NCBI GenBank assembly: GCA_037892935.1
Contig: JAYXKI010000006.1
Coordinates: 186,001-250,000, forward strand
Direction: 5' to 3'
DNA from: Phlebopus portentosus
Taxonomy: Eukaryota; Basidiomycota; Agaricomycetes; Boletales; Boletinellaceae
Length of the DNA stretch: 64,000 bases
The position numbers and the translations under genes are program-made. Positions 35,395-46,300 of the stretch are shown here, piece after piece (positions within the stretch are counted from its first letter, which is position 1; every line of letters starts with the position of its first letter). The notes beneath the pieces were generated by a model. That model had not been told where the DNA came from, did not search any database, and saw nothing but the letters and a program-made list of their open reading frames with translations.

Positions 35395-35733
35395 TTATAG
35401 TTCTTCACTCTCAGGTATGATTTCCTGTGAGTTCATCAGCGTAGGTGATGGTTCATTAGCCTTGTCTGAATCATCTGAATCAGTTTCATCTGATGAACCA
35501 AATTTTTCATCCTGCTCTATGATAGTGAGCATGTTGTCTGGCAGGTAGATCTCACTTGGATACTGATAGATTGTGATCATCATATCCTCCATCATCAGAT
35601 GTCTCATTGCCTGTAGTCTTTCCCTTGCTTCCTCTTCTTGCTCATTGAGTTTCATAAGGTATTGTGGATCGTAGTTGACTATCCTTCCTTCGACTAGGTG
35701 GTGTGTGATATCATCGATTGACAGACCATTCAC
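35395..35733 (-). CDS. Hypothetical fragment with acidic C-terminus
   Basis: This 112-codon open segment encodes a Glu/Arg-rich helical stretch (residues ~27-45) and a very acidic, Ser-rich tail. The frame upstream is interrupted by a stop near 35757, so the start is not certain. I do not recognise the protein. Its position upstream of the putative purine tract at 34352 would suit the end of a retrotransposon polyprotein, but there is no domain to support this. Confidence 0.3.
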   Translation of the reverse strand: MNGLSIDDITHHLVEGRIVNYDPQYLMKLNEQEEEARERLQAMRHLMMEDMMITIYQYPSEIYLPDNMLTIIEQDEKFGSSDETDSDDSDKANEPSPTLMNSQEIIPESEEL

Positions 35734-35862
35734 TTGGCCTGTAGACCATCTGGCTCAAATGAGCTCCTGGTATGTAGTACCTTTGTAGTACTTTGTCATG
35801 TTGAGTACCACCATAAACTGCATGGCATGGGAAGCGTAAAAGGCTGTCTGATCAGCTAGGTA

Positions 35863-38800
35863 CATCAGGAAAACAGTCCAAATTATCCACTGCTACCCAT
35901 AGCTACTCATAGCTACTCACTACTATAGGCTGCTATATAGCAGCCTATAGTAGGTTAGTAGTCCATAGTGATTTATCGTGACCCCCCTACTATAGAGAGG
36001 GCTGTAACAGTGTATAGATGCTATAGTTAACATTTATTCATAGTACTAGAAAGAGATGAATAGTGCATAATATATAGCAACCTGTAGCAATTGATACAGA
36101 TTTATAGTGCTACTAGCGCATAGTGCATAGTGCCTTATAGTAATTAGTATGAGTTTATAGCTGATACTAGATGCTTATAGTTGATAGTTCTTATAGGTGA
36201 TATATTGTCATAGCATATTAAAGATATAGATAGTCATATATTATCATAGATAGCACTTATTAGAGACCACGAGCATATCGGAGAACATATTTAATTTTTA
36301 TTAAATTTAAATATATCAATAGTATACTACTTACAGACCCATACAAGCATGTAACTAATTACATGTACAGCTTACTACAGAATCTATGTGAGCTAGGCAT
36401 ACACTCATATACACCTATACTAATATAGACCAATGCTACTTGTCGGAGATAATAAATAGTCAAAAGTGTTAACACTAGACACTGTTGATAGGACAAAAGA
36501 ACTTCCACTGGCTTCAAGGCCCAAACTGGTTAACACAAGGTCAGAGTGCACTAGCACCACCCCAGCTAAGTGGCACAGGTTCAGCAGTGCATAGCACACC
36601 TCCAGCTGGCTAGCAAACAGCCACAGTATAATAGGTGCCACCCTGGCTAAGTGCACAGGTTCAGCAGCACTCAACATACTGCCTCTACACCTGGGCTGCC
36701 CACTGCGACAGGGACAGAGGTGTCCAAGAACCACAGACCTCCCAACAGCCAGAACAACAATTAAAAGAAAAGGTAATGAAGTGGCCTGAAGCCATTGCAA
36801 TCTGCAAGATGAGAGATGGTTCAGAATGTGGATGTGTACGCATCCACAATTCGGTGGCTCAACATAAGGAGCCAATTACCTTACAGGTCCATTCAGCACC
36901 AGCCTGGAGACATGCATGAGTGCATTCCATGTCCCACACAGCATGGCCAATGCACTGCGCGAGTTCATACAGTAATCTTGCAGTGCCGTACTTAGGAGGC
37001 CATCGACTTGTGCAGGTACATTGTTGCTGAATTTGCTCAGTCTCAGGAACTGTCACAGAACATGCAGGGCATCACACATGATGGCGTCGGTTGGCTTGTC
37101 ACAAAGCTGCCACTGCCAAAAAACTTTCAGGTCATGGTGACGGCACTGGCCCTGTCATCCGAGGAACTGGGTGCATATATGCACAATATCCCATACTTTG
37201 TCACACTTGTCGGACCTAATCCTCTTAAATCAGTGGACCTCGCTGGGTAAGGCTTGCCCTTTGACCATAATCTAATAGTGATGCTGACTTCTTTCTTCAA
37301 CAGGTACCTATGTGGTGAGAATCCCGACTACGATCCTGCACCTATCATCTCGGCCTTCAACCTGATCGTTATGGCGCATGCCGCTCACACTGGTTTTCGC
37401 GCACTCACCAAGAATGCATACTATTTCGACCCCAATGCGGATATGGGCGTGCCTACTCACCCTAGCATCAAGGTCGTCAATAGCTTCTTTGCTTCTGTCC
37501 ATCCAGTTCACAAGTCCCTCATGGTCAGCATGAATACGTGCATGAGCGCATTCCACGTCCCGTGAAGCATAGCCGATGCGCTGCATGAGTTCATGTAGCA
37601 ATCTTGCAGTGCCGTACCTCAGAAATTCTTTAGTAATATGAGGGTAGTTACAAGTTACCTCGGGTATGATAGGCGCAACACCGTGAAGGCGATTGAACCT
37701 GGTATGGCAAGACGGACAAAGATCTAGAGTGAAAAATTCGGCAATATTACAGTGGAGGAATATTTCCAGAAAAGTAAGTCATCCATGGATCGAATTGGAA
37801 TCGTGCTGACTATTGCACAGAGTTCCACATCACACTCCGCTATGCAGATGACCTGCCCATAGTGAATGTCGGGAAAGAGGGCAAGGATGTTTTCATACCA
37901 GCCGAGCTGTGCAAGATTATACCAGGGACCCTTTTCGCAGGTGAGCTGAAGTCTGGGGAGAGCGCAGCCCTGTGTGCTGCAAACAACAAGACGCCAGCTG
38001 GTTACGCACAGACAATCACTATCAAGGGTCTCCGTCTCCTAGGCTTTGAGGAGGGCACACCTCCGATTGCCAGCTTCAGAATCAAAATCTCGACAAATAT
38101 GGCTGTTGTCGTAACTCGCATTCTCCCCACACCATTGGTGATTTATCCTTCGGGCTGTGCACAAATTGTCAATGGATCTTGGATGGCGCATGGCATTCAG
38201 TTCGTGAGGCTTGCAGAGCTTAAACGCCTTGCAGTTGTGGTCTTAAAGGATGAGAATATAGAAGAGTCCAACAGCTTGCTCGAGGTGCAGGTGCGTGAGG
38301 TGGTGAAGGCTCTGATCAGAAAATGTTATGCACGTAGAATGAATGTCAACTCAGACTTCATCATGCAGGTCCTGCAGCTCCACCATCCAAGTTGAGAGGA
38401 TCCATACCGCGATGAGGATGTGGACAAAGTATCAAGGTTGTTCGAATCGCTGCCAGGCAGGCCCTAAATAGTTCTTGCCCTCATGTCAAACAAAAATAAG
38501 CATATCTATGCGGGACTCCACCGGTACTTTGACATTGGCCAGGACTTCCAGTCCATGATTGGCCTCATCAAGAACATGCTCGACAAGGAGGGTCATGATC
38601 AGTATCTGCCAAATCTTGCACTCGAGGTTAACACAAAGCTCAGTGGGGTCAACCATTGGCTAGAGCCTGCTTCTCTGAAATGGCTGGCAAACACGATGGT
38701 GGTCAGGTTTGATGTGATTAAGCTGGGTGGGAATGCGGTCAAGGGCGCGCCTAGTATTGCAGTGGTCGTGGTGTCGTGCAACGTGAACTTCACCCCAGTG

Positions 38801-39010
38801 CCATGCAAGTGTCTCCCTTCAGGGAGTAAAAGAAGAGGTGAGCTCTCATTTTTATGCTATTATGCAGGCGCCTGATGCAGCTATTCATAGACAGTTGAAA
38901 ACTTACGTGGTATGATTCTGGAATGCTTGAAGGACTACCGTCAGAGTATGGACTCATTCCCTGAACATATCCTTATATTCTGCGCCAGTATTTAGGATGG
39001 CCAGCACGCG
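35863..39010 (+). repeat. Right arm of the large inverted repeat (Argonaute)
   Basis: This arm is complementary to 29315-32467. If transcribed through the ~3.4-kb spacer, the two arms could fold into a long double-stranded RNA. Confidence 0.85.
37008..39000 (+). pseudogene. Argonaute pseudogene, right copy
   Basis: This is the same gene piece as the left copy. It has an N-terminal part (37008-37246), a 57-bp GT-AG intron (37247-37303), linker, PAZ, intron near 37771-37817, linker 2, MID and the first part of PIWI (NKHIYAGLHRYFD, VRFDVIKLGG). Extra stops absent from the left copy include TGA near 37563 and 38394 and TAA at 38465. The catalytic Asp that is Ala in the left copy is Ala here too, and the frameshift after KTYVV is shared, so both lesions predate the duplication. 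The PIWI C-terminus is missing. Confidence 0.8.
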
Positions 39011-39354
39011 CAGATAAGGACGTGTTCATGCCAGCAGAGCTGTGCAAGATTGTCCCAAGAACCTTTTCGCCAGTGACCTCAAGTCTAGGGAGAGCACGGC
39101 CCTATATGCTGCAAACAACAAGACGCTAACTGGCCATGCACTGAAAATCACCATGAAGGACTTCTGTCTTCTAGGCTTTGAGGAGGGCGCACTTCCAATG
39201 GCCAGCTTCGCTATCAAAATTTTGGCAAGTATGGCTATTGTCATGACTTGTGTTCCACCTGCACCATCGGTGGTTTATCCTTCAGGCTGCACACAAGTTG
39301 TCAATAGATCTTGAACAACGCATGACATCCAGTTCGCAAAGCCTTCAGAGCTTA
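39010..39354 (+). pseudogene. Third Argonaute fragment, 5' part (split by element D)
   Basis: It covers the end of PAZ (MPAELCKIVP) through linker 2 and VVYPSGCTQVVNRS to the start of MID (ELKR-equivalent). The sequence resumes at 50848 after element D with LAVVVLKDG. It is broken by several frameshifts. Confidence 0.75.
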
Positions 39355-39359
39355 AACGT
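39355..39359. other. Target-site duplication of element D (left)
   Basis: AACGT here recurs at 50843-50847. If the LTR is taken as TG...CA, the duplication is the four bases ACGT. Joining the two flanks restores the Argonaute sequence seen in the other copies. Confidence 0.85.
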
Positions 39360-40701
39360 TGTAAGAAGCATCGACACGCTAGGTCCGAGATCGCGCACGT
39401 GACACGTGTTCCGCGGTGATCCGCATCGTAACAGCGGAACTCGGTGCGGATCGATTCGATTCGAAGTGGAACGGACTACTGTAGCCTCTCGCACTCGACC
39501 GCTGCGTAGGAAGAACCTTCGGACGCTCGAGCCACCCAGTCGAAAACTTACAAAGGCTGACTTAGCTAGCTCGTCTTACTAAACCCAGGCACGAGAGGTA
39601 AATTGAAGGATCCGCAATCGGCCCCCGACACCTCCCAAGTTTCGACCCGACGCGACGCACTCCGGCTTTTCCCCTTTTTGAGTCCCATATGCGTTCATAT
39701 TTTGTTTTGTTCCTTATGATTCTTATGCTCATTATTCCGTGTGCGCTCACATTTCGTATTATGCTCTATGGTCATTATCTCGCCACCTTCCAGATATGCT
39801 CACCTCGTACTTTGTTCCCGTGTGTTCCCTTATGATTTTCACTTCCGATTTCCTTTCGTTATGCTCCCTGACGCTCCGATGGCTCAGGTTCGGACAAAGT
39901 TATAAATAGGCGAGCAACTTGTAGTAGGAGCCCAGTTTTAGCCCGGAGAGTTTTAGCAGAAAACAGTTTAGCTCGGGCTTGAACCCACTTTAGCTACAGT
40001 CGAGACCAATTCGACTCTTCCTGTACTCTCCTCGACTCTATCTCCCACAAATACACGATAGTTCTGTCTCATACGCCTCGAGTCTCCTGCTCTGCAGTCG
40101 TACCCGAGCCCAGTGTGATCAGTTCAACCCGTGTTGAAGTCGGAGACCCTCATCTCTCCTCCCTACGCCCCTACGCGAGGTCTCACTTGAGTCCCTTGCG
40201 TATCGCTTCGTTCCGCGTCGTATCGCTCCGTTTCGCTTCGTAACCCACCGAAACCCGTCGTAACTCGTCGTAACCCGTTATATCGTGTCGGATCCTCGAA
40301 AGGATCACCTTCGAATCGTCAGCGCTTAGGGGAAGTCCTTCTCTAAGCTTCGTCTCATCGTCTTCCGCCTTCAGGGTTCGAATCCATCGAGGGATTACCT
40401 GTGAGGACATCGATTACCTTCGCACCGCCACCGCCGATCCCCCCTTGCTTCGACTTCTCCCGCCTTGCTTCTTCGCCTATCTCCTTTAATCCAATCCCCC
40501 CCTCGCATACATCCAGCCGCCTTCAATCCCATTTCTCCTCCATCCCTTCCGGAACTGCTCCGGAACCCAGATCGACGCATCAGCCCTTCTCTAGTTTTCC
40601 CCCCAAAGATCACCCTTCTCTTTCCCACTCGTTTTAATCTTACCGAACAGCCCCCAAGAACTGTGACACTCCTCAGCTATCAGACAGTGCAAAGGAGTTT
40701 C
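39360..40701 (+). repeat. 5' LTR of element D
   Basis: It reads TGTAAGAAGC...GGAGTTTC(A). The TATA box (TATAAATA) is at 39901-39908. No ATG occurs between the TATA box and the LTR end. Confidence 0.95.
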
Positions 40702-41243
40702 AAGTGGAGCCCCCGGCGAGGGGGGAAATTCACTGTTCGTCCAAAACGAGTAACCAAACTCCAGGTAGTACTCGGACTACCCGAAGCCAATCAGCCCGTA
40801 TCCCCGTAGTTCACCAAGCCTTACCCCAAGTCACACCTCGGACACCTAGGCAGAGGGCAAGCGCTAGAAGCACCACAGCATCGTCGCTAAGTTCTTCAGT
40901 AATTCAACCTTCACCTCTGACCGAGTCCAGTACCCTACCATCGTTCGAGCCGTCGGCCGAATCGTCTCCTTTTAGTTTCCAAGAAACCGATCTACCTACC
41001 GAATTCTCCGAGCAAGAATCCTCGTCGCCTGAGGATATCACTGTTCGACTCGATTACCCAGACCCCGCTAGGCTCAGACAGCCTCAAACCTCCAATCAAG
41101 CGATCCAAGTCGATCCGCTTGTGCAACAGTCGCAACCAAGCGGATTAACTCTCGCTCACCACCTCCAAGGACTGGGAAGTAACCTGCAGATCCTTAACCA
41201 ACTTCAGACCAATTATCAGCAGTTGCAGCGTATATCGAACCAG
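39909..41243 (+). promoter_or_regulatory. ATG-free leader of element D
   Basis: From the TATA box to the first ATG at 41244 there is no ATG in any frame over 1335 bases, where about 20 would be expected by chance. The gag frame is open from 40638, so about 200 codons precede the first ATG. A GTGAGG at 40401 could be a splice donor. Confidence 0.8.
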
Positions 41244-42884
41244 ATGGCTGCGGTTAGACCACCTCTTCGAGGTGACAAGAGAGCACCAGTATTCGACGGT
41301 TCCGATCCGAAGGAACTGTTCCGCTTCTTCGACGACGTGGATGCGATCGCAATAGATTCCAACTGGGATGCGTCGACTACCATCAGACGTGGGTACCTGT
41401 ACTATGCGAAGACTGACGTTGCAGAAGTATGGGAGACCCTCCCCGAAGTTTCTGCCGCCCCTGCGAGTGTCGGAGATTTCAAAACGGCCGTCAAGAAGCT
41501 TTATCCAAGTTTGGCAGACGGCAAGAGATACTCTAGGGGCGAATTGGAGCAGTTCATCGCCGAATGGGCCGAAAAAGGTATTCACACCAGAGATGAATTC
41601 GGCACTTATCATCGCGAGTTCCTACGCAGAGCCAGGTATCTAGTTGCCAGCAACAAACTTACCGAGAACGACTCGAAATTCGCGTTTCTTCGAGGCATTT
41701 CTGGCCAGACTAGGAAGGATGTCCTGCAAAGGCTCGAAATCAAGGACCCGGACCACGAGAGGGGCGACCCCTACGACATCGAGAAAGTAGCAAACACAGC
41801 TATGTACATTCTTTCGGGATCCGCAGTCGATCAGATCGGATCCGACCCGATGAGCGGCGGAACGAGCGCAACGATGAGCGCGTCGTCGGGAGGACATGGA
41901 ATGACCGTCAAGAAGGAAGAAACGGACTTGAGTAAAGTTTGGGAAACGCTGAAGGGTTTTCAGGTAACACTGGAATCGCTCACTAGAGGCCAGGGCCCTC
42001 GAATCGCAACAGGTCCGCAACCGGCCCCATTGGCTCGCACGCCCGGATGTGCGTTCTGCAGCGATCCCGGCCACTTTATAAGGTCGTGCCCGAAGGTACT
42101 CGAGTATATCCAGGCCGGAAAGTGTCTACGTGACTCGAACGGACGAGTAGTCATGCCAAACGGAGCCTTCGTATCAAGTAGGGTTTCGGGCCGGAACCTG
42201 ATGGAGCGAATTGACAACTTGCTAAAGCCGAACCCGTCACATCCAGTCAACATCATCGAAGTCGCCGAGCACCCGGGAACCCCGGCCGAGCCGATAGCAT
42301 CAGCTATGCTCCAGGAAATCGGCGAGGATCAGACAGAAGAGACCGATTACGAAGTAGAACGTTTAGAAATCTTGCTCAACGAGGCAAAGAAGAAAGCGGC
42401 GACTGGTAAAAGGCAGAAGTTCGACGGAGTAGTCATTCCGACAAAAGTGGGACCGCCGGGAAGAGGGGCTTCGAAGGCGCAGCAGTCGCCACCCCCTATT
42501 CCTAAGTCCCCGGCGGTTTCACGTTCGTCACCGCAGCGGGATGATATTAGAAAACCCTCGAACCCCCAACCCCAATACCGCTACGTAGTCCCCGTTGAAG
42601 ATTCTAACGCTGTCTCTAACGTGCTCACTCGGACGCTCGACACGAGCATTACGCTTAGCCAAAGGGAACTGTTATCGATCGCCCCCGAACTACGAAAGCA
42701 ACTAAAGGAACTCACTACCGCAAAGAGATATAACGCTGCCGATGTGAATCTCGTCGAATCGCCGAGTTACGCCATGCAACTGTGCGGAACCGCATCGCAA
42801 CAACCTGAGGACTCGATTCTGTCCATCGGAACGTCGGGAGTGACCGCGGAAGCAACTCTCCCCTTCGTACGATTACAGCCGTAG
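40704..42884 (+). CDS. Gag of element D
   Basis: This is the capsid/nucleocapsid protein. The open frame begins after a stop at 40635-40637. The coordinates start at a GTG inside the primer site, but the first ATG is residue 181 (41244, MAAVRPPLRGDKRAPVF). Residues 1-180 are Ser/Thr/Pro/Gln-rich, and the TRSQSAR-PV motif there is conserved in B2 and B4, so this part is probably translated. The capsid-like region covers ~185-370 and a CCHC knuckle starts at Cys449 (CAFCSDPGHFIRSC). The C-terminal ~100 residues (KELTTAKRYNAADV) are also conserved. The frame ends at TAG, 42882-42884, and overlaps the protease frame, which lies at -1. Confidence 0.88.
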   Translation: MEPPARGEIHCSSKTSNQTPGSTRTTRSQSARIPVVHQALPQVTPRTPRQRASARSTTASSLSSSVIQPSPLTESSTLPSFEPSAESSPFSFQETDLPTEFSEQESSSPEDITVRLDYPDPARLRQPQTSNQAIQVDPLVQQSQPSGLTLAHHLQGLGSNLQILNQLQTNYQQLQRISNQMAAVRPPLRGDKRAPVFDGSDPKELFRFFDDVDAIAIDSNWDASTTIRRGYLYYAKTDVAEVWETLPEVSAAPASVGDFKTAVKKLYPSLADGKRYSRGELEQFIAEWAEKGIHTRDEFGTYHREFLRRARYLVASNKLTENDSKFAFLRGISGQTRKDVLQRLEIKDPDHERGDPYDIEKVANTAMYILSGSAVDQIGSDPMSGGTSATMSASSGGHGMTVKKEETDLSKVWETLKGFQVTLESLTRGQGPRIATGPQPAPLARTPGCAFCSDPGHFIRSCPKVLEYIQAGKCLRDSNGRVVMPNGAFVSSRVSGRNLMERIDNLLKPNPSHPVNIIEVAEHPGTPAEPIASAMLQEIGEDQTEETDYEVERLEILLNEAKKKAATGKRQKFDGVVIPTKVGPPGRGASKAQQSPPPIPKSPAVSRSSPQRDDIRKPSNPQPQYRYVVPVEDSNAVSNVLTRTLDTSITLSQRELLSIAPELRKQLKELTTAKRYNAADVNLVESPSYAMQLCGTASQQPEDSILSIGTSGVTAEATLPFVRLQP
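40705..40722 (+). promoter_or_regulatory. Primer-binding site of element D
   Basis: TGGAGCCCCCGGCGAGGG starts three bases after the LTR. A tRNA with a 3' end CCCTCGCCGGGGGCTCCA would pair. That implies U at the discriminator position, which is typical of tRNA-Cys; the tRNA identity is an inference. Confidence 0.7.
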
Positions 42885-43306
42885 TGGAGGACGCGATGGA
42901 AGTGGAGTGCGTACTCGATCAAGGCGCAGCAGTGTGTCTGATTAGGGAAGACGTTTGGGAAAAACTTCAAGTGCCCCTATCACCGGACCAGAGCACGACC
43001 ATCGAGATGGCGGACACAGCGAAGTCGGCCACCGTAGGACTAATCCCGAACGCCAAGTTTACGATAGCCGGGATTGATCTTTCCCTGCAAGTGCATGTCG
43101 TTCGTCAGGCGCCGTTTCAGGCGCTACTCGGACGACCCTTCTTCGCAGTAACCGAATGCGAAACCAAGGATTATACCTCGGGAGACCAGCATATAACGCT
43201 ATCAGACCCCAACGACAGGAATCGACATAGCAAGGTCGCGACTGGAATTCGGAACGTGTTGCGCAACGTTGCGCAACAGGGTTTTCAGCAGACGTCAAGG
43301 AACTGA
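42861..43306 (+). CDS. Aspartic protease of element D
   Basis: It processes the polyprotein in the virus-like particle. The frame lies -1 to gag. Homology with B2 starts at PLRTITAVVEDAMEVECVLD, within the last codons of gag, and the frame opens at 42809. The catalytic motif is L-D-Q-G-A (Asp codon 42917-42919) in place of the usual DSG/DTG. A flap-like FTIAGIDLSLQVHV and the ILG-like ALLGRPFFAV follow. It stops at TGA 43304-43306, seven codons past a GGGTTTT slippery sequence. With B2 the gag-protease joint is in one frame, so in D either frameshifting or a one-base loss occurred at CTCCCCTTC. Confidence 0.8.
43279..43285 (+). promoter_or_regulatory. -1 ribosomal frameshift site, protease to RT
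   Basis: GGGTTTT is in the exact X_XXY_YYZ phase of the protease frame (G GGT TTT). RT lies in the -1 frame (GGG TTT TCA) and is homologous to B2 (GFSA-VKELI) from this point on. The protease stop follows 18 bases after the heptamer. Confidence 0.75.
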
Positions 43307-46300
43307 TACTAAGACGTCAGCGAGACGTAGGCGATTATTCATGTTCAAGCCTCAACAATACGTTTTCTATCTATTCTATTGATGTTTCCGACGCTTTCAC
43401 CTCTCTATTTAGTAACCAGCTTCGGAAGCTGATGAAAGACCCAATGCGTTTCGCTACTGACTATTCAAATCGACCTTATAGATCATGTATTCTAGAGACC
43501 CCGGACGACGACGACCCGGCGGTACTCATGTACAAACGCGTCGCTCAGAAAGTACGGCCCGTCCCCGGGGTACTACCAGAAGAATTTCGGATCGTTCGAA
43601 GGAGGCATCCGAACCCGCTCGAAGGACTGTCCGAAATACCAAAGAAACCGAAACCGTTTACGCCCATAGGCAGACTTACGAAGGAGCGGTTTGAAGCCCT
43701 CAGGATTGACGAGAATCAGTTCTTATGGCCCGAAGAAAGGCTGCTAGTGGCTAACCTACTTATGCTGCAGGAAGGAGCACTAGCGTGGACGGAAGCGGAA
43801 CGGGGTAGTTTCGATGCGCAATACTTCGATCCGATTCGCATCCCGACGGTACCGCATGTACCGTGGGTACACAAGAACATACCTATTCCTCCGGGTATTC
43901 TCAAGCGTACCATCAACCTGATTCGTGAGAAAATCAAGAATGGAGCCATTGAACCGTCTAACTCCTCGTACCGATCACGATGGTTTTGCCTAGTCAAGAA
44001 AGATGGAGTCTCCCTTCGATTTATACTCGACCTGCAAGACATGAATGGCGTTTCCGTCCGAGACTCAGCCGTTCCGCCGAATATAGAGACCATTGCGGAG
44101 CGTTGCGGCGGACGAAGTTGTTATTCGAGCCTCGATTTCTATGTGGCTTTTGACCAGCGAGTTCTAGACGAACGCTCTCGAGATCTCACGACATTTCAGA
44201 CTCCCTTGGGAACGTTCAGAATGACGGTTCTCCCGATGGGATACACGAATTCCCTTCAGATTATGCACAATGACGTCGCTTTCATCCTACAAGACGAGAT
44301 TCCGCACTGTACCGATCCGTATGCAGACGATTCGCCCGGATTAGGTCCCAAAACGCGCTACGAACTCCCGGATGGCTCTTACGAAACCCTGCCAGAGAAT
44401 CCAGGGATTAGGCGATTTATTTACGAGCATATATGCGACGTAAATCGAATTTTGCAGCGAGTCAAGGCAGTGGGAGGGACGTACTCAGGAAAGAAAATGG
44501 AGATCGGCGTTGAGTCAATCGTATTTCTCGGACACAAACTGACATATTATGGACGAGAGCCAGACGAATCGAAAGTCCAGAAGGTCAGTGACTGGCCGCC
44601 ATGCCGATCCGTAACCGAAGTCAAAGGATTCCTCGGAACAGTGGGAGTCCTGCGAATTTTCATTAAGGATTTCGCCAAGATAGCACGCCCCCTCAATCGA
44701 CTCACTCGGAAGAACAACATTTTCGATTGGACAGACGAAGAACAGGAATCAATGAACGAGTTGAAAGAAGCGGTCATTAGGTGTCCAGCTCTATGCGCAA
44801 TAGACTATCAATCGGAACTCGAAGTTGTACTTGCGGTGGATTCGTCGATTATCGGAGTAGGATGGTATTTGGGTCAAGAACACGTAGATGGACGAAGAAG
44901 GATTAATCGCTTCGGTTCCATAAACTGGAATGCCACGCAAGCAACATACTCCCAACCGAAAATCGAACTTTATGGACTATTTCGTACGTTACACGCCATG
45001 CGACTATATCTCATCGGAGTGCGCAAGCTTGTCGTAGAAATGGACGCAGCATACATCAAAGGCATGATTAACAACCCGGACTTACAACCAAACGCTACGA
45101 TCAACCGCTGGATCGCCGGGATACTTCTATTCGACTTCGAGATTCGCCACATCCCGGCGGCAAACTTCAAATGCACCGACGGACTTTCTCGACGACCCCC
45201 GGCACCCGAAGATCCACCTCCGGACAAAGGATACGAAGAGTGGATAGACGACACGTATGGATTCTACATCGAAAACCCAGTTACGACGTATTGCGCAGAC
45301 TTACGTGCGCGCAACCAAACGAAACGACTCCCATCGAGCCCTGGAAATGCGCAAGCAACTCTCGGATCAGTAGGATACCTCGAGGGCTCGAACAGTAAAC
45401 GCCGGAAGGGAAACGGCAGCTCTGACTTCCCGAAGATGACTGACATCGCGTTGACCTTGTTTCCCAGCTCCGAGAGAGCTAACCCGAAAGATGCTCGCTT
45501 GGATCACGTCAAGAGCTTCTTGATCGGCCAGAAGCGACCGGATCAGTTAGACGATCGTGGCTATGCAGCGCTGATCAGGTACGCGGCAAATTTCTTCGCT
45601 AGAGACGGACGTTTGTGGAAGAAGGTGCGGAACGGACGACACCAAGTCGTAATCGAACCGGAACGCAGATGGAACCTCGTAAAGCAAGCGCATGACGATC
45701 TAGGCCACAAGGGAGTATACTCTGTTCGAATTCGACTCCTGGAACGATTTTGGTGGCCTACCCTCGGTCCAGACGTCAAATACTACGTGCGCACCTGTCA
45801 TGAGTGCCAAGTTCGCCAGACGAAGAACATTCTAATTCCCCCGGTCGTACCAACAATACCATCGATTTTCCAGCGCATACACATCGACACCAAGGTAATG
45901 CCGAAGTCTGGAGGATACCGGTACATCGTACAAGCCCGATGCGCTTTATCCGGTTACCCCGAATTTCGACTCTTGCGCGAAGAAACCGGCAAAGCGATAG
46001 CCCAGTTCATTTTCCAAGACCTCCTTTGCAGATACGGCGCTTGTCCCGAGCTCGTAACAGATAATGGGAAACCGTTCATCGCAGCACTCGATTACCTCAA
46101 GAATCGATATCACATCAATCACATACGCATCTCAGCATACAACTCTCGCGCTAATGGAATTGTAGAAAGACGCCACTACGATGTGCAGGAAGCCCTGATA
46201 AAGGCTGTAGACGGTAATGACAAACGATGGAGCGACCAAGCTTACTCAGTATTTTGGGCAGAAAGAATCACCATCCAGAAGGCGACCGGAATGTCCCCGT

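Larger units (their letters stand above)
35863..39354 (+). mobile_element. Second, truncated copy of element C
   Basis: It starts with the same terminal repeat (CATCAGGAAAACAGTCCA) and 34-bp palindrome as the other copy and runs in the opposite orientation. It is collinear with 32467-29315 of the first copy until about 39010. There it is joined to another partial Argonaute piece, which element D interrupts at 39359. The far terminus is missing. Confidence 0.65.

Noticed and set aside
40401..40637. Small upstream ORF in the D LTR
   Set aside because: It begins with GTG, not ATG; there is no ATG anywhere in this leader.
41145..42256. Minus-strand frames across gag of D
   Set aside because: They lie fully inside a conserved plus-strand coding region and do not align with anything in B2 or B4.
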